Of a stretch of DNA of 64,000 nt, positions 20,897 through 32,879 are shown piece by piece; within the stretch, counting starts at the first letter, position 1; every line of letters begins with the position of its first letter. Origin of the DNA: Dicyema japonicum. Taxonomy: Eukaryota > Dicyemida > Rhombozoa > Dicyemidae. Below the pieces are notes generated by a model, which ran no database searches, was not told the DNA's origin, and was given only the letters and a program-made list of their open reading frames with translations. The stretch spans positions 247,712 through 311,711 of the forward strand of contig RDEW01000007.1 in the NCBI GenBank assembly GCA_011109175.1. The letters run 5' to 3'. Both the position numbers and the translations under genes were made by a program.

Positions 20897-23650
20897 TTGG
20901 GAAACGTGGACAGCAAAGACAGTTATGTCAAAGTCGGATTTGAAGAAGCAAGGTCACCTAAATGTTTGAAGCAAGGACTAAAAATAGTGCTAGTGAATGC
21001 CCGATCCCTAGGGAAAAGGCATAATAAACTAGCACTACTTGCGAGGGCCTCCAAGATCGACATCTTGGTGGTAAATGAGACGAAATTAAAGAAAGCAAAG
21101 AGTAATATAATGACTGGATACAATTCTGTGGACATTTTATGGAAGGCTGGAGCAGTTGCTGGTACGGGAACGTCTATTTTCTACCGGGACTGCCTCCGAA
21201 TTCGTAATCCAAAAGTCGTTTGTGATGTATTGTGTGAATTTGTAAGCATGGACGTTTGTTGCGACGGAGTATGGATTAGTGTTGGAGGTCTATACTCCAA
21301 GAATCTTGAGACTTGTTATACAGATATCACTGAGTTCTACAACAAGAATCCCTATACTATCGTAATTGGGGATCTTAATTCGAAGAACACTAGTTATGGT
21401 TGTATCAAGACAAATCAGGATGGACGACGTTTGGAATTATTGTCTGATTCACGTTGCTTTGTGATCCTTACGTCGGATGACCCAAATCATTTTTCTTATC
21501 ATGGTGGCGACAAACTCGGCGTATTCCTAGTATCGCCAGCTCTATCTGTGTATGTGGGAAAGCCAAAAACTCTATGGGATATCGTGAGTGACCATATTCC
21601 ACAAGAATTAGTTATCACTTTGAGACCAGATGTTATGGAAGATGTCTTCTTGAGGTTCAACATTTCTAACTTGGATTGGGCCCACTATAGGGTCTTCATA
21701 TCCAATAATTTGTGTGTTCTACCGAGAGAGTTTTCAATCATAGAAGGTATCAATGCTGCAAGTAGAGAATTAACAAATCTACTGCAGTCATATCTTCATC
21801 TGTATTCACGAAGGGTTTTCTCAAAAAAATCATTATTTTGTGTCGCCAATTATTATGAGGCTTATTCGGGAGAGGAATCCTAAGGGCAAAGCAAAGACGT
21901 TGTGCTGACAAAATAGACGGGGAATTCATATCAGCCAGAATCAGGATGATGAAGGAAGCAATCAGCGATATATGGAAGGAGGATACTGATTGTATATGGA
22001 GGGCTGAGACTGCAAAAAATGATGTGAAGAATCCCTCTTTTTGGAAATGCTATCAGAAGATAATGTGTCCGAAGTCGGGTGCAGAAAAAATTATACTGGA
22101 TAAACCAGACGGGGGAGTATGCATAACGGAGGAAACACCTTCGATATTCAGGGATCAGCTCCAAAAAATTTAGGGTGTGGATTCGTGGAGTTTGATCCCT
22201 GATGACAAAAAAAAGGTGTCTGCCGATATATTTAAACACTCCGACGAGGAACTACCTATTGCTGATATCACTGTCAGCATCTTTCAATTGATGACAGCTA
22301 TCAGGGAATGCAAGGTCAATGCTCCAGGATATGACCACATATCAATGAAACTTATCAAAGAGGGTCCGGATATTTTGTTTGACTATCTGCAATGTCTTTA
22401 TGATGGGTGTGTGCGACTTGGCCACTTACCTTTAATATGGAAAAAAGCTGTTGTGAGGATGATTCCAAAACCAGGGAAGCCAAAGAGAGATCCGGCAAAC
22501 TACAGACTAATTAGCTTAATATGTTCTTTCGCGAAAGTGATTAAACGTATCATTTTCAAAAGGCTAAGCAGACATATAGAAGAAAACGACTTTCTGATTT
22601 CGGAGCAGTGGGGTTTTCGTCCCGGAAGAGGTTGTGCAGACTGTTTCTTTCTACTGAATTCTGAAATCATGAAAGCAAAGGATTCCAAGAGACAAATAAA
22701 CTTATTATGTCTTGATATCTCGAAAGCATTCGACAGTGTATGCCATGAAGCGTTGTTAAAGCAGCTTGTATCAGCATGTGTTCCAAGATACCTATTTGTT
22801 TGGCTAAGAAATTATCTTCAGGAAAGACAATCTTTTGTGAAGGTGTGTGGATATATATCTGATGCAATATCATTCAAAAGAGGAGTACCATAAAGTTCAG
22901 TATTGAGCCCTATTTTGTTTAATATATTCATGGCGAGTTTTCCACGTCCGAGGAATATTAATACTAGTCTTCTTATTTATGCGGATGACGTAATCGTGGT
23001 GAACACATCTCTAAAATCTTCTATATCTGAAGGAAGAATCCGGGAGTATGTCGACCAGATTGAGCATTGGTGCAACTTGAGAGGGCTAAAGCTCTCTGCT
23101 GAAAAATCTTGCGCACTCCGAATAAGCAATGTGAAAAAGCACCTGAAACAAGAATACACACTGGGGAGTAAACAATTCACACAGTCTGCGCTACCTGGGG
23201 GTCGACTATGGACACGCAGGAGATTAAATGGACGACATTAAGGGAGGAGAAAAAGAGCCTTTCAGTCGCTCTTATGTACACGGAAGTTACACGTTAGCCG
23301 TGACACTTACCTGTTTATCTTCAAGGGAGTTATCTCCCTAGCCTACTTTATGGGTGCGAGGGGTGGTTCTTCTCTCCGAAGAGGGACAAGATCTTATCCC
23401 TCCTAGAGAAGACTAGAAGAGCTGCAATCAAGCTCTCCTTAAACAAGAAACTGAAAGACTGTCTAAACGAGGACGAAAACAAGCTCCTGGAACCGATTAG
23501 CAAGATTGTGGAGAATCGGATCAATGGTTTCAGGAGGAGATCAAAGGTCCAGGACAAATACATAAAGCTGGAAGAATAAAGATTAAAAAGCTCGGAGAAA
23601 CGTTCCGAAAAAGATTAATAATAAAAAAAGGAGGAAGGGTCCAGGTGTGG
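20897..23650 (+). mobile_element. LINE ORF2: APE endonuclease plus reverse transcriptase
   Basis: Most complete LINE in the window, with ORF1 immediately upstream. Endonuclease 20897-21883: LVNARSLGKRHNKLALL, ILVVNETKL, VIGDLNSKNTSYGC and IVSDHIPQELVI, where the first H of the usual SDH motif is kept. RT 22177-23241: KKAVVRMIPKPGKPKRD, YRLISLI, QWGFRPGRGCADC, CLDISKAFDSVCHE, LIYADDVIVV. Lesions: frame change near 21880, a glutamine-to-TAG stop at 22171 (IQGVD in the 49-kb relative), a glutamine-to-TAA stop plus Gly-to-Ser at the GVPQGS motif (22891), and C-terminal decay from about 23190. Ends near 23650. The same family recurs at 48190-51050 (- strand). Confidence 0.88.
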
Positions 23651-23944
23651 AGTCCAAGCCTTATGGTAGGACTCAGATGTAATACCCTCCAGAAATCTCC
23701 TTGTAACCACCTAGGCTCGGTAACACCCTAGGTTCGTGACATATTACGTAATGTCCACCCTCCGTATATATGCTGATCGGCAAACTATGACATACGAAGC
23801 GACCATAATCCCATTCTGATCAAGATCAATTGTACACCAATGCCGCTCTCAAAACACGTCATTTTTAAGACTACATTAATGCAGACTGGACAGGATTCAG
23901 AAGATGCGTGGATTCGTCCCTATTGAATTTCCACTCCACAGGGG
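23651..23944. other. Spacer without recognisable gene
   Basis: Follows the LINE tail. Short ORFs only; probably degraded repeat sequence, no motif recognised. Confidence 0.4.
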
Positions 23945-24215
23945 GACGATAACGTATCATCAACGTATGCGGATGGTATAGTCATTGCTTCGAGGGATGC
24001 GAGTATTATCGAAGCAACGAGACGAGTACAAGACAATCAGAATAAACTAAGTTTATGGCTTTGGGAAAATCAATTGACTGCTAGCGCGGAGAAGTCGGTG
24101 TTGACCTTATTCCAAACAGAAAACTAGGGAAAGTATCAATTGACGTCACACTGGATGGAAGAATATCCCGCAAAACAAATATCATAAAATTCTGGGAGTT
24201 ACTTTTGACACCTTC
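23945..24215 (+). mobile_element. Jockey-like RT fragment with mutated catalytic box
   Basis: Reads STYADGIVIASRDASIIEA then RLWLWENQLTASAEKS-like residues, matching the YADD region of the jockey-like copies at 1 and 42.3 kb. The catalytic second Asp is Gly (YADG). Short and frameshifted downstream. Confidence 0.65.
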
Positions 24216-24247
24216 CTAATCTTTGCATAACATGTTTAAAATATGTT

Positions 24248-27105
24248 ATTGACTTATTTATTTATTTAATAACCCCGAAAAGGGAACACCAAGAAAGAAG
24301 GAGTAAACCAACTAATTAAGTGATCCCGGTACGCCTCAACAGGATCGAGAGGTTTTTCCTGTGTTCCTCCAGAGTACCCACGGCTTTCCTGAATAGACGA
24401 CGATCATCTTTCATTAGAGTTTGAAGAGGAGTGGGTTTTTTCCCCAAATTTCGTGTATTTGAGGCCTTTAGCCTTGAATGGAAGAAACGACTTGTTTCTT
24501 GGCCACACAGACAGATGAAGCCGGAGCCATTATTTTTGATTGCGGCGTGGTCAAGCATTGGAGGGAAAAGATCGGGGGTAGATTCGTTTGACGTGCTAGT
24601 TTGCCAATTAGGGTATTGATCTTGAGTGAATTTGATATCGAAGCTCCATAGGCCCATGAGGCACAAGCGTACTCAATCGTCGGTTTTAGGAGTTGATTGA
24701 ACACGACGAGGGCGCATTCCTGTGAAGGTTTGGACTTCAAGAGCGGTTTGATTATATTAAGTTTCCTGAGACCCTTTGTCATAACGTTCTTCACATGTTG
24801 AGAAAATGTCATCAAAGGGTCAAATGTCACTCCCAGGATAGTTGGACGAGTCTGTAGTGGTAAGGAGTCTCCAAAAATGTTCAAATCCAGTGTATGTTTT
24901 TCTTTTCTGTCCGTAGTGAAGATTGTATACGTTGATTTATCCCTGGATACGGAGAGACGATTCAACTTCAACCAGGCTCCCAGGTAGTCAATATGTGACT
25001 GAAGCTCTGATTTTGCTGTACCCACGTATTTGTTCCTGCTAGCGATGATTAGGTCGTCAGCATAAGTGAGAAGCATTGAATCTGGTCCTCCAGGGCAGGG
25101 TAAATCGTTGAGGAACATGTTGAATAATGCCGGAGAGAGGGGCGATCCTTGAGGGACGCCATTTGGTAGGAGACGGGACCTCGATCTTGCGTGGCCTATA
25201 CAGACACGTCCTCTTCTTCCGGAGAGAAAATTGGCTATCCATCTTTTCAAATCCGTCTGAATGGTGGTGTCAAAAACCTTCTTCGTGAGTAATATTCTCG
25301 AGACAGAATCGAACGCCTTCTGGATATCCAGGGAAACCATTATTGTCCGTAGATGGCGTTTCGGTACGTTGAACCCTTCTGATATAAATTGAGACAGTGA
25401 AGTCAAATGTGTCGTAGTTGAACGCTCACATTTGAAACCATGTTGAAAGTAGCAGTCGGGCAAATGGGGTTTAATTTTCAGAGTACGAGTTTCTCCATTA
25501 GGCGCGATAATGCGCACGTTAATGAAATTGGACGGTAGGAAGAAAATGAGGTTTTCGGTTTTCCTGGTTTAAGGATCGGTATTATAAGTGAGTTCTTCCA
25601 TTTGCTTGGGATGACGTTCATGTTAGAAGACAAATTAAAAATTGACGTAATCGAATTGATTGCAGCATTACCAAGGTGTTTTAACAAAATTCCCGGAATG
25701 CCGTCAGGTCCACACGTAAAAAATCTCTTCATCGATCTTATAGCCTGTGTGACCTCGGCATGCGTAAATAGATTGATCCATGAAGTTGGTTTATGCACTA
25801 AATTCCGAAAGTGACAAGAATGAGACTTCGAGAAGTCTATGTGACTTATAGATGCGTAATATTTCATTAGGTTGTTAGCTTGTACAATATTTGGAGAATA
25901 AAAAGATTCTGATACATCTGATAAGCTTAGCTTGATTCGACTGATAGTTTTCCATAAAAGACTCGTAGATTTTAAATGTCCAATAAATAATAATAAGCAG
26001 TTCCACGCCCTATCCTTCTTTTCTCTGATGAGCTTTGTAATTTTCTGATTTAAACATTTTATATTTTGCAAATCAGAAGAGGTTTGCAGATGATTCCTCT
26101 TCTTGGAGTTTCTTTGTTTGATGAGGAGACGAGTCTCCGAGTCCAGAGTTGGCTTGTAGGAATTGTAAACTGTACGTGGTACAAACAGCTTTTCAGCTTG
26201 AAGGATTACATGGTTTAGATGGTCTACTGCTTTGTCGATGGAGCAAAATGAGGTGGGATCAAAGTGTATTAGGTTATTGTCAATGAAGAGCTTAAAATTC
26301 GACCAGTCAGCTTTCTTGTAGACCTTGAAAGTTGCTTTAATTCACGCGAGTTATTGAATCGGCTTAGGTTTAATATAATTGGATTATGATCACTATGAAA
26401 ATCGTAGGAGACGTTCCATGAAATCTTCGGGGCAATCCTAGAAAAAGCAATGGATATGTAGGTGGAGGTTTGGTTGTCATTTCTTCTGATAGGTGTCCTT
26501 GTGAACATATTCGGGTGATTCAGAATCACCATTTTTGAGAGAGTCGATAATTAGACTCCCCCTCTTGTCTGCCGACTGAGTACTAAACCATTGCAGAATG
26601 TTTGGCATTGAAATCCCCACATAGTAACACATTTCGAATTTCTTGTAGTTTGTCGAGCTTCGGAACATAGTTATTAGGATAGGATCCCAGCGGTGGAATG
26701 TAAATGTTAATTAGAATAAGATGTTCTGACCCATTTATAAGATCAATAGAAATTTGTTCCGCGGTCTTGTCGTGTAGAATAAAATCATCCACTTGCAAGC
26801 TTACATCGTGGAAGGATAGACCGTTTCTGATAATTGTGAGTAAGCCGCCACCACGTCTAATGCGGTCTTTTCTGATAGAGATGTATCCAGGGAAAAGTGG
26901 GGTTGAACTCTTTGTAGAAAGTTTTGACTTTACGAAGTAAATCAACTTCCTGAAGGCGTTCTTGGGAAACCTAAGAGACAAAAAAGATATAAGTGAACTG
27001 GAGGTCATGTACATACAGTTCATCAAGTCTACAATAGGATACGCATGTAATGTCTTGTGATCTAACCTCGCTGCAACGAATTTGGACAGGATCTGCAACA
27101 TTCAA
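24248..27105 (-). mobile_element. Jockey-like LINE, near-complete endonuclease and RT, antisense
   Basis: Read on the - strand. Endonuclease about 27100-26270: STPLFPGYISIRKDRIRRGG, GSEHLILINIYIPP, LLCGDFNAKHS, YDFHSDHNPIIL. RT 26071-24468: LIREKKDRAWN, FTCGPDGIPGILLKHLG, IIPILKPGKPKTSFSSYRP, FQHGFKCERSTTTHLTSL, VSLDIQKAFDSVSR, GVPQGSPLSPALFNMFLNDL, LLTYADDLIIASR, ILGVTFDPLMTFSQHV. C-terminus about 24660-24316 ends in LLRRTGIT. A GGTTATTAAATAAATAAAT tail lies at 24250-24270. Single-base breaks occur between domains (about 26580, 25490, 24610), but motifs are intact, so it is a relatively young copy. The 5' end is truncated or replaced near 27100. Confidence 0.88.
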
Positions 27106-27365
27106 GTGAAGGCAGCAAACTTACTACTAAAATCTTTTCGTGTGGAAATCCTGCCCAGAAACCTTGAAAATATGATAGAGGGGACTGGAACGATGCCCAT
27201 GCGAAGGATTCGAGTATGCAGACCCCGTCCATATAGGAAATGCACAGGAACGCATTCGGAACACCAAGAAAAGATGCAAAGACCGTTGAGGGATGCCGGG
27301 ATCACCTGAATTTTGATAATCTTGGATATGACGGTTGTTTTCTGGTTCAATAAAATAAATCTAAT
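27106..27365 (+). mobile_element. Jockey-like LINE 3' end fragment
   Basis: Reads EHQEKMQRPLRDAGIT then stop at 27307-27309, the same C-terminal ending as the element on the opposite strand (RRTGIT). A TTCAATAAAATAAAT tail follows. It abuts the 5' end of the antisense element tail-to-head. Confidence 0.5.
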
Positions 27366-28530
27366 GGTCGTGGTTTCGAATCCGAAAGATGGAGTTTCAA
27401 GCGAAAGTCAATTCTCTTCAACATATCCCTCTCGTGATTCGACGAATCCTCCTGGCAGGATACAGTAGTTAAAAGGGATCTACATTCTTCTTGACCAAGT
27501 CCTCTGGTGAAGATTACATTTTGAAAACTTTACAACCAAAGAATGAAGCAATGTCCGCGACGGTAGAACGTGCTATGAAAATAGAAGATAGCGAGCATAC
27601 TTCTCCATTTCTCTTATGAAGCGGAATCCTGTAATGGACTATTGGAGAATGGATTTGGTTGGAACAAGCAGATGTCCTCTCTTAGGTTCCTTCCTTGGAT
27701 TAATAATCGGAAATGCTCTGCCTTTCGATAATTCTATGCGAGGCTTTCCTTTCCCAGGCCCTCCATTGACTATTAGAAACTCGTGGAAGCGTCCAGCACT
27801 AGCTGATGTTCGCTTGAGGATAGTTGGCCTCCTATAAGCTAGTGAGGTCAGGGCTAACTACTCGGCCATTGGAGATTGTTGTACTTCCTCCCAATTCCCT
27901 TCAAATATCTGTACTCTTATTTGCCCGAACTGAACGCAGGTCATATATTAAGTCACTCATAAATACCATTGGTACCCCCTTCCTCCCTTATTTTAGATGC
28001 CACATATCCCCGTTTGAGTTTTTCCGGCTTTTACCACTATTTTTAACCAGAAACATCAAAAACGACGGTGATAGTAACCATTTAATTTGGAGAGTCAATT
28101 CATAAGATCACGGAAGTAACATGGACTCCAAAACCTGAATGCACATTTTAATGGAGACTTGTCAAGTCTGTATCAGTTGTAGGGACACAGTGAATGAATC
28201 AATAAGTAGGGAAAATTCTCTCTATGCTATTCTGAAACTGGTCACCACAAAACAGAAAAGAATAAACCTAAGTTTACAAGCTAACGAGAAATCAAACCAA
28301 TAACAGGATCATTAGAGTCAGGAATTTTTCAAAAAAGTAAATTATTATTTTCCTTTCATTTTTTTGTTCAGACAAATCAATAACATTTTAGTACGAGATT
28401 CAATATTGGTGCATCCGACAAGGCAGCATAATCTGATATAAAATGATTGACTGTCGTTTGCTTTATTCTCTAATTTATGTCTCAAAATAGCTTATACATT
28501 GATTTTTTAATTATAAATCTAACAACATAA
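27366..28530. other. Unassigned region
   Basis: Two short + strand frames (27616-27837 and 27824-28105) give low-complexity or unfamiliar peptides. No family motif seen. 28100-28530 is AT-rich with no coding signal. Confidence 0.35.
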
Positions 28531-28860
28531 ATTTTTATTTACGTAACCCGCGGAAACACAGAGAAGGAGACAGTAGTAACCGAACCAGTTAGATGATCCC
28601 TACTTATCGCACTTGCTAATTTCATTCTTAGCCCATTAAGAAAGCCTATCACTTCCATAAAGTGCCTGCGCTTGTGCCTATACAAAAAGCGATGGAGGAC
28701 GGACGTCTGAGGGAAGACAAATCATTTTTCGATCGTGACACAAATGAACAAAATATGTTTCCTGGATCTTGATAGAACTCTCTAATCCGCAACCATTCAT
28801 CCACAGTCAATTCCCATAAAAACCAAAATTTACGGTTTAGAAAATCCATAACGTCCCTGT
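28531..28860 (-). mobile_element. Probable LINE 3' end fragment
   Basis: The - strand frame 28849-28649 (WELTVDEWLRIREFYQDPG) and a GCGGGTTACGTAAATAAA 3' end at about 28534-28552 resemble the tail layout of the jockey-like copies. No RT motif remains. Confidence 0.35.
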
Positions 28861-28953
28861 AAGAATTTTACTTCAATTGTTGGTGTGAATACTGTTTATT
28901 ATCACTAAAATAATTCATCGACTAAAATAAGAATTAATCTAATTATAATTTCA

Positions 28954-29160
28954 TTAACGCTTTTTCTCTTCCGCCCACGTGACTCTACCAACCTTTTGTG
29001 ATAACTTAGCACATTGGATGAATTCGCTCCTGTTAAGAGTGTGGGTATCTCCCACTTGTACATTCTGGACCATTGATCTCATGAATTGATCAACTTGATC
29101 GTCCATAGTCTGAGGAAACTGGCCGGTTGGATATTCGACCTCAGCCTCCACCATAGCCAC
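28954..29160 (-). CDS. Small unidentified protein downstream of Bicaudal-D
   Basis: A 68-residue frame starting MAMVEAEVEYPTGQFPQ and ending in a basic tail (VTWAEEKKR). It lies about 60 bases beyond the Bicaudal-D stop on the same strand. In-frame sequence continues upstream (CEFVCTDV) to a TAG near 29190 that could be a splice acceptor, so a 5' exon may exist. Acidic centre with DDQVDQFMRSMVQNV. I do not recognise a family. It is more gene-like in composition than its surroundings, but that is weak evidence. Confidence 0.4.
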   Translation of the reverse strand: MAMVEAEVEYPTGQFPQTMDDQVDQFMRSMVQNVQVGDTHTLNRSEFIQCAKLSQKVGRVTWAEEKKR

Positions 29161-29219
29161 ATCCGTACAAACAAACTCACATAAAAACTAAGATAATATA
29201 AAACTATATGAAAACAGAA

Positions 29220-30837
29220 TCATTCAACTGCAAATCCTAGCCTATTCAGTCGCTTGGCCAACTTGATCTTCTGTCCAATCGCAGCTACGAGGATCTCTCG
29301 CATAGATTCCTTTGACTTCTCCGCCTTCTCCAAGGCAGATTTGTAACTAGACACCCTCGCCTGGTAGGCAGCACATCGTTCAGTTAACAGTGCGTTCAAT
29401 GGCAAGACCATGTCCCGTTCCTTCTGATAGGCCTTCAAGTCTTCTCTTAGTGAACTGACAGTGCTGTTGAGCAGGGTCCTCTGCTCGTTGAACGTCTTCA
29501 CGTTCTGTCGAACAAATCTCTCAGCTGTGGCCTTGTGGCGTCCAATAGTAACTTTAGAGTGGCAATATGCTCGTTTTTCTGCCTTATAATCTTCAAATGC
29601 TCATCCACGTGGTCACTGCCTTCATTCGTAATTTTCTTCTCGGTTTCCCGTTTCATGTTAACATCAATGACCAGATCTTGTAAGTTCCCAAGCATTTTTT
29701 CGATGGAAATGTCCTCTGTTAGGGTTGGGAGCATCTTCCGGAGTTTGTTGTGAATCTGGGAGTTAATAGAAAAAGCATACAGCCAATATACGGTCCTCGT
29801 GGTTTTGAATCTGCAGAATTGAGCCAAATATCTTACAATGCACTTCAAGTTTTTAGTCTTGAGGTCATTAGAGGAGTTCTTGTGCTGTTTTCGGAGAGCT
29901 AGGATCTCCTCTTCTGCCTTCTTTAAGGCCGCTGAGATCTTGTCGTTCTCTTGGAGCACCTAACTAAAGGTTTAAGGAAACTGATGTTAGAGAGTCGCAA
30001 GCGGTCCACTCCACATGGGTGTTACTAGAAAACTCCACTTGTTCGAGTTCCTGAACTCCACTGTCATCAAGATACGCGTCCACGTGCGGGTTTTCTATAG
30101 TTTGGGTCAGCTGAGACTCCAGATCCCAGCACCGTCTCCGCATATCCTCGATTGTGATGACGTTGTTGATTTGGTTTTCCATCAATGATTCGTTCTGCAA
30201 CTTCAACGAATCCATATCAATGAGAGAGTCCTTTAAGCAAGAAATCTCGAATATTTAGCTTGTCAAACCTGAGAGAGGAGATCCACGTTTTCCTTTTCCA
30301 ACGAAGAAATATTGGTAAGAGCCCGGGACTCGTTAGATTGACTTTTCTTAAATTCCTCCACCAATCTCGCCTTCTCCTGTTCATAAACGTCAATCTGATC
30401 CTTTGAATAAAATCAGAACCCGTTGTTTAAGGTCCAGAACCTCCTCCTTTAAAACAATGTTGTCTTCCTGTGCTTGAACGAGGGCAATGGAGGAGGAATC
30501 AACCTGCAGTTTGAGCGTGGCAGCAAGATTTGACAGATCTTCTTTTTCTGACGGAGCACAGACTTGTTGAGACTTCCGTTCGATAATCTGCATGAAACCC
30601 TAAAACAACTCCTCTGATGGACTCAAGTTCGTAGTCTTTCTGGAGGATCATCTCTTCTAGATGAGCCACTTTTTGAGTGGCGAACTGATGTTCGTGTAGT
30701 AGTTGGAGACCATATTCAGCCGCCTTGTTCTTATCTCTGTTTATCTCTTCGATTTGGTTTTTTAGTTGATCAATCCTGTCCAGTAACTCATAAACCAATT
30801 CAATGTCCACTTGATCAATGGAATATTCGTCAGTCAT
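29220..30837 (-). CDS. BICD: Bicaudal-D dynein adaptor, shortened
   Basis: Coiled-coil adaptor linking cytoplasmic dynein/dynactin to cargo. The N-terminal coiled coil has the CC1-box signature (KAAEYGLQLL, about residues 37-46), which contacts dynein light intermediate chain. The C-terminus matches the BICD cargo-binding coil: LREDLKAYQKE, LNALLTERCAAYQARV, ILVAAIGQKIKLAKRLNRLG, with the family-invariant R-C-x-x-Y in its cognate position. Introns: 30588-30609, 30395-30419, 30246-30268, 29960-29981, 29811-29836, 29756-29780 (22-26 nt). One base is missing near 29540-29545 (a CCC read as CC restores DAHKATAERF). With it the protein is 491 residues, against roughly 780-820 in fly and human, so the middle coil is shortened while both functional ends remain. 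Other CC1-box adaptors (Spindly, BICDR) lack this C-terminal match. Confidence 0.85.
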
Positions 30838-31003
30838 TTAAATTATTTTGATTCTATTAGAAGGGTGATTTTATTCAATAGATTTTTTTATTGAATTATG
30901 ATAGATTTTATCTATTTCATTAAATTGATAAATTATTAATTTAAAAAATGGTCAATTAATTTAATTAGCGGGATTCTTTGTCTATTTTATGTGTTAATAT
31001 TGG
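30838..31003. promoter_or_regulatory. Divergent intergenic region, BICD / SPRTN
   Basis: Only 166 AT-rich bases separate the two divergent start codons, so any promoter for both genes should lie here. No TATA or other element stands out from the AT-rich background. Confidence 0.35.
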
Positions 31004-31835
31004 ATGGAATACTATAATGCACTAGAACTAGATGATCCAAACCCAAATTGTTTCAAAATTGTAACACAACTTTTTTTGATAACAAACTGTCCACGGTTGT
31101 GGTAAAATACAGTCTCAGAATGACAAGGTATCATATACTAGTTATCAGAGATGTGCTGGTACGTGCAAATTCAACAAAATTGATGGCTTCTGTGTAATCA
31201 CATTAAGTGAGGCTCTATTAAAATTTCGATCAAGAAAGGAATTGGTGGAGACTCTCTTGGTTAACTATAGTGTTTACTTCTAGCACGAGATGATCCATGC
31301 TTTCTTGTTCTTGACTGGCAGTAGACACGTACTCGACAGAAATGGACACGGTCCCGATTTTTTGGAGCATATGAACCGCATAAATCGTGCGACTGGGCTC
31401 ACCATAACTGTATGCTAAGGAAATTATAGAAGGTTTACCACAAGTTTACCGACGAGGTTGTCCATTACCAGCAGCACTGGTGGTTGTGTGACGGCGCCTG
31501 TCGCCTCAGGCCTCCTTATTTTGGGTTGTTAATTTTGTGAGGGTAGATTGGTTCGTAGAGCCATGAATCGTCCTCCCTCTACCAGAGATCCTTGGTGGAA
31601 TCAGCACAGGGCAATATGTGGAGGAACTTTTGTCAAAATTAGGTCCCCATCAGCTAACGTGCGGAAAAAACCCGTAAAAAATGATGGAAAGCAGAAGAAA
31701 TTGACGGAATATTTGAAAAAGGACCGTAAGATTGAAGATGAATCATGTGATTACGTAGAGTGTCCCACTTGCGGTAAAATGGTTCAGTTTGGATTGATTA
31801 ATTATCATTTGGATGAGTGCTTGATTTATTTGTGA
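31004..31835 (+). CDS. SPRTN: SprT-like metalloprotease Spartan, minimal form
   Basis: DNA-dependent protease that clears DNA-protein crosslinks at replication forks. Seen in order: DDPNPNCFKIVTQLFFDNKL, SLRMTRCAGTC, LSEALLKFRSRKELVETLL, the zinc-site HEMIH (about residues 79-83) with third ligand His near 100 (RNGHGPDF), HWWLCDGACRLRPPYFG, RAMNRPPSTRD, HRAICGGTFVKI, a PIP-like QKKLTEYL, and a C-terminal UBZ4 zinc finger VECPTCGKMVQFGLINYHL...C. Introns: 23 nt just after RMTR (near 31123-31145), 31260-31283, 31410-31432, 31525-31546. One T is missing in the T run at 31071-31077; restoring it gives 246 residues. Human SPRTN is 489; the linker carrying the VCP-binding SHP box is absent here. 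Confidence 0.92.
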
Positions 31836-32879
31836 ATTTATTTTTATATTTTGACTTATTTTTTTTGTTTTTATTTGAGTTAATTATTCGGATTTATTTC
31901 CGTTTACTAGGCTTAAGCAAGACATGATTCGATGGCTGGGGTAGTGCCTTGTCTCTGATGTATAGAATGCCTCCATTAATCCAAGATGTAACCTGTCTTT
32001 TTCTTTGCCCATATAATGGACGAATTGTTATAGTCGGAAGATATCGCTTGTTCGACCGTTGTCTGTCTTAATATGAAAGGACTGTTTAACTTCGGAAGAA
32101 AGAGAAAATTATCTGGTACGTATATTTGTGAGAATATTACCAAGGACTGACCTAATGGGACAAAAGAGTAAAAGATCCTTTATCGTGCCACTCGATCACC
32201 GGTAGCTACCTGAGACGAATGGATAGCACAAATCTAGCAGAAAGAGGAAAGAGGGAAATAAAGAAGGGAACAAAAACCTTAGACAAAATCTATTGTTAGA
32301 ACCATGAAACCGTAGCCATTAAGCTACCCTGGCTAGAAATAGTCTCTCGGAAGGATGAATAGGTGGATCCTTTTGAATGCCGGCCAGACATTGGCCGTCT
32401 CCTTAGTAAGGTGGATCCAATGACGCCACAAGATAGAAAAAAGAGAAATCTTAATCATTTAGCCACATGGCACCATTCTATTAGTCCCTTCTGATGCAAA
32501 AATTGGTATGAGCTTGGACAAGTAATTCTTAAGGAAGAGTTAGATTATTAATTATTTAGAAAATATTTGAATATTAGTAGGCATTTAAATGTTTTTGACC
32601 GGAAGAGGCCAGATGAGATGCCATTATTCCACACTCCCACGGTAAGTCACTAGTTTGGACTCCACATATGTGGACACCTTTTCAGGGCAAGATCGCTGAC
32701 GGCGACACGCTCAACAGAGACGAGGCGGACAAGGCGGAGTTTGGTAAAATTTGAAAGTTATTTAATGTTTTCTATACAAAATAAATTAATTAATAATTTT
32801 TAAACGTTTTTAAGCAGATTTTTATTAATAATCATGAAGTTCTTAAACTACAGATTCTAATCTATCTCCAGAGTTTGAA
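31836..32879. other. Spacer with LINE-like debris
   Basis: AT-rich 3' flank of SPRTN, then about 32150-32500 resembles the non-coding segment found at 36310-36540 and 54310-54480 (shared AGCCACATGGCACCA-like stretch), so probably LINE untranslated remnants. No gene recognised. Confidence 0.35.
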
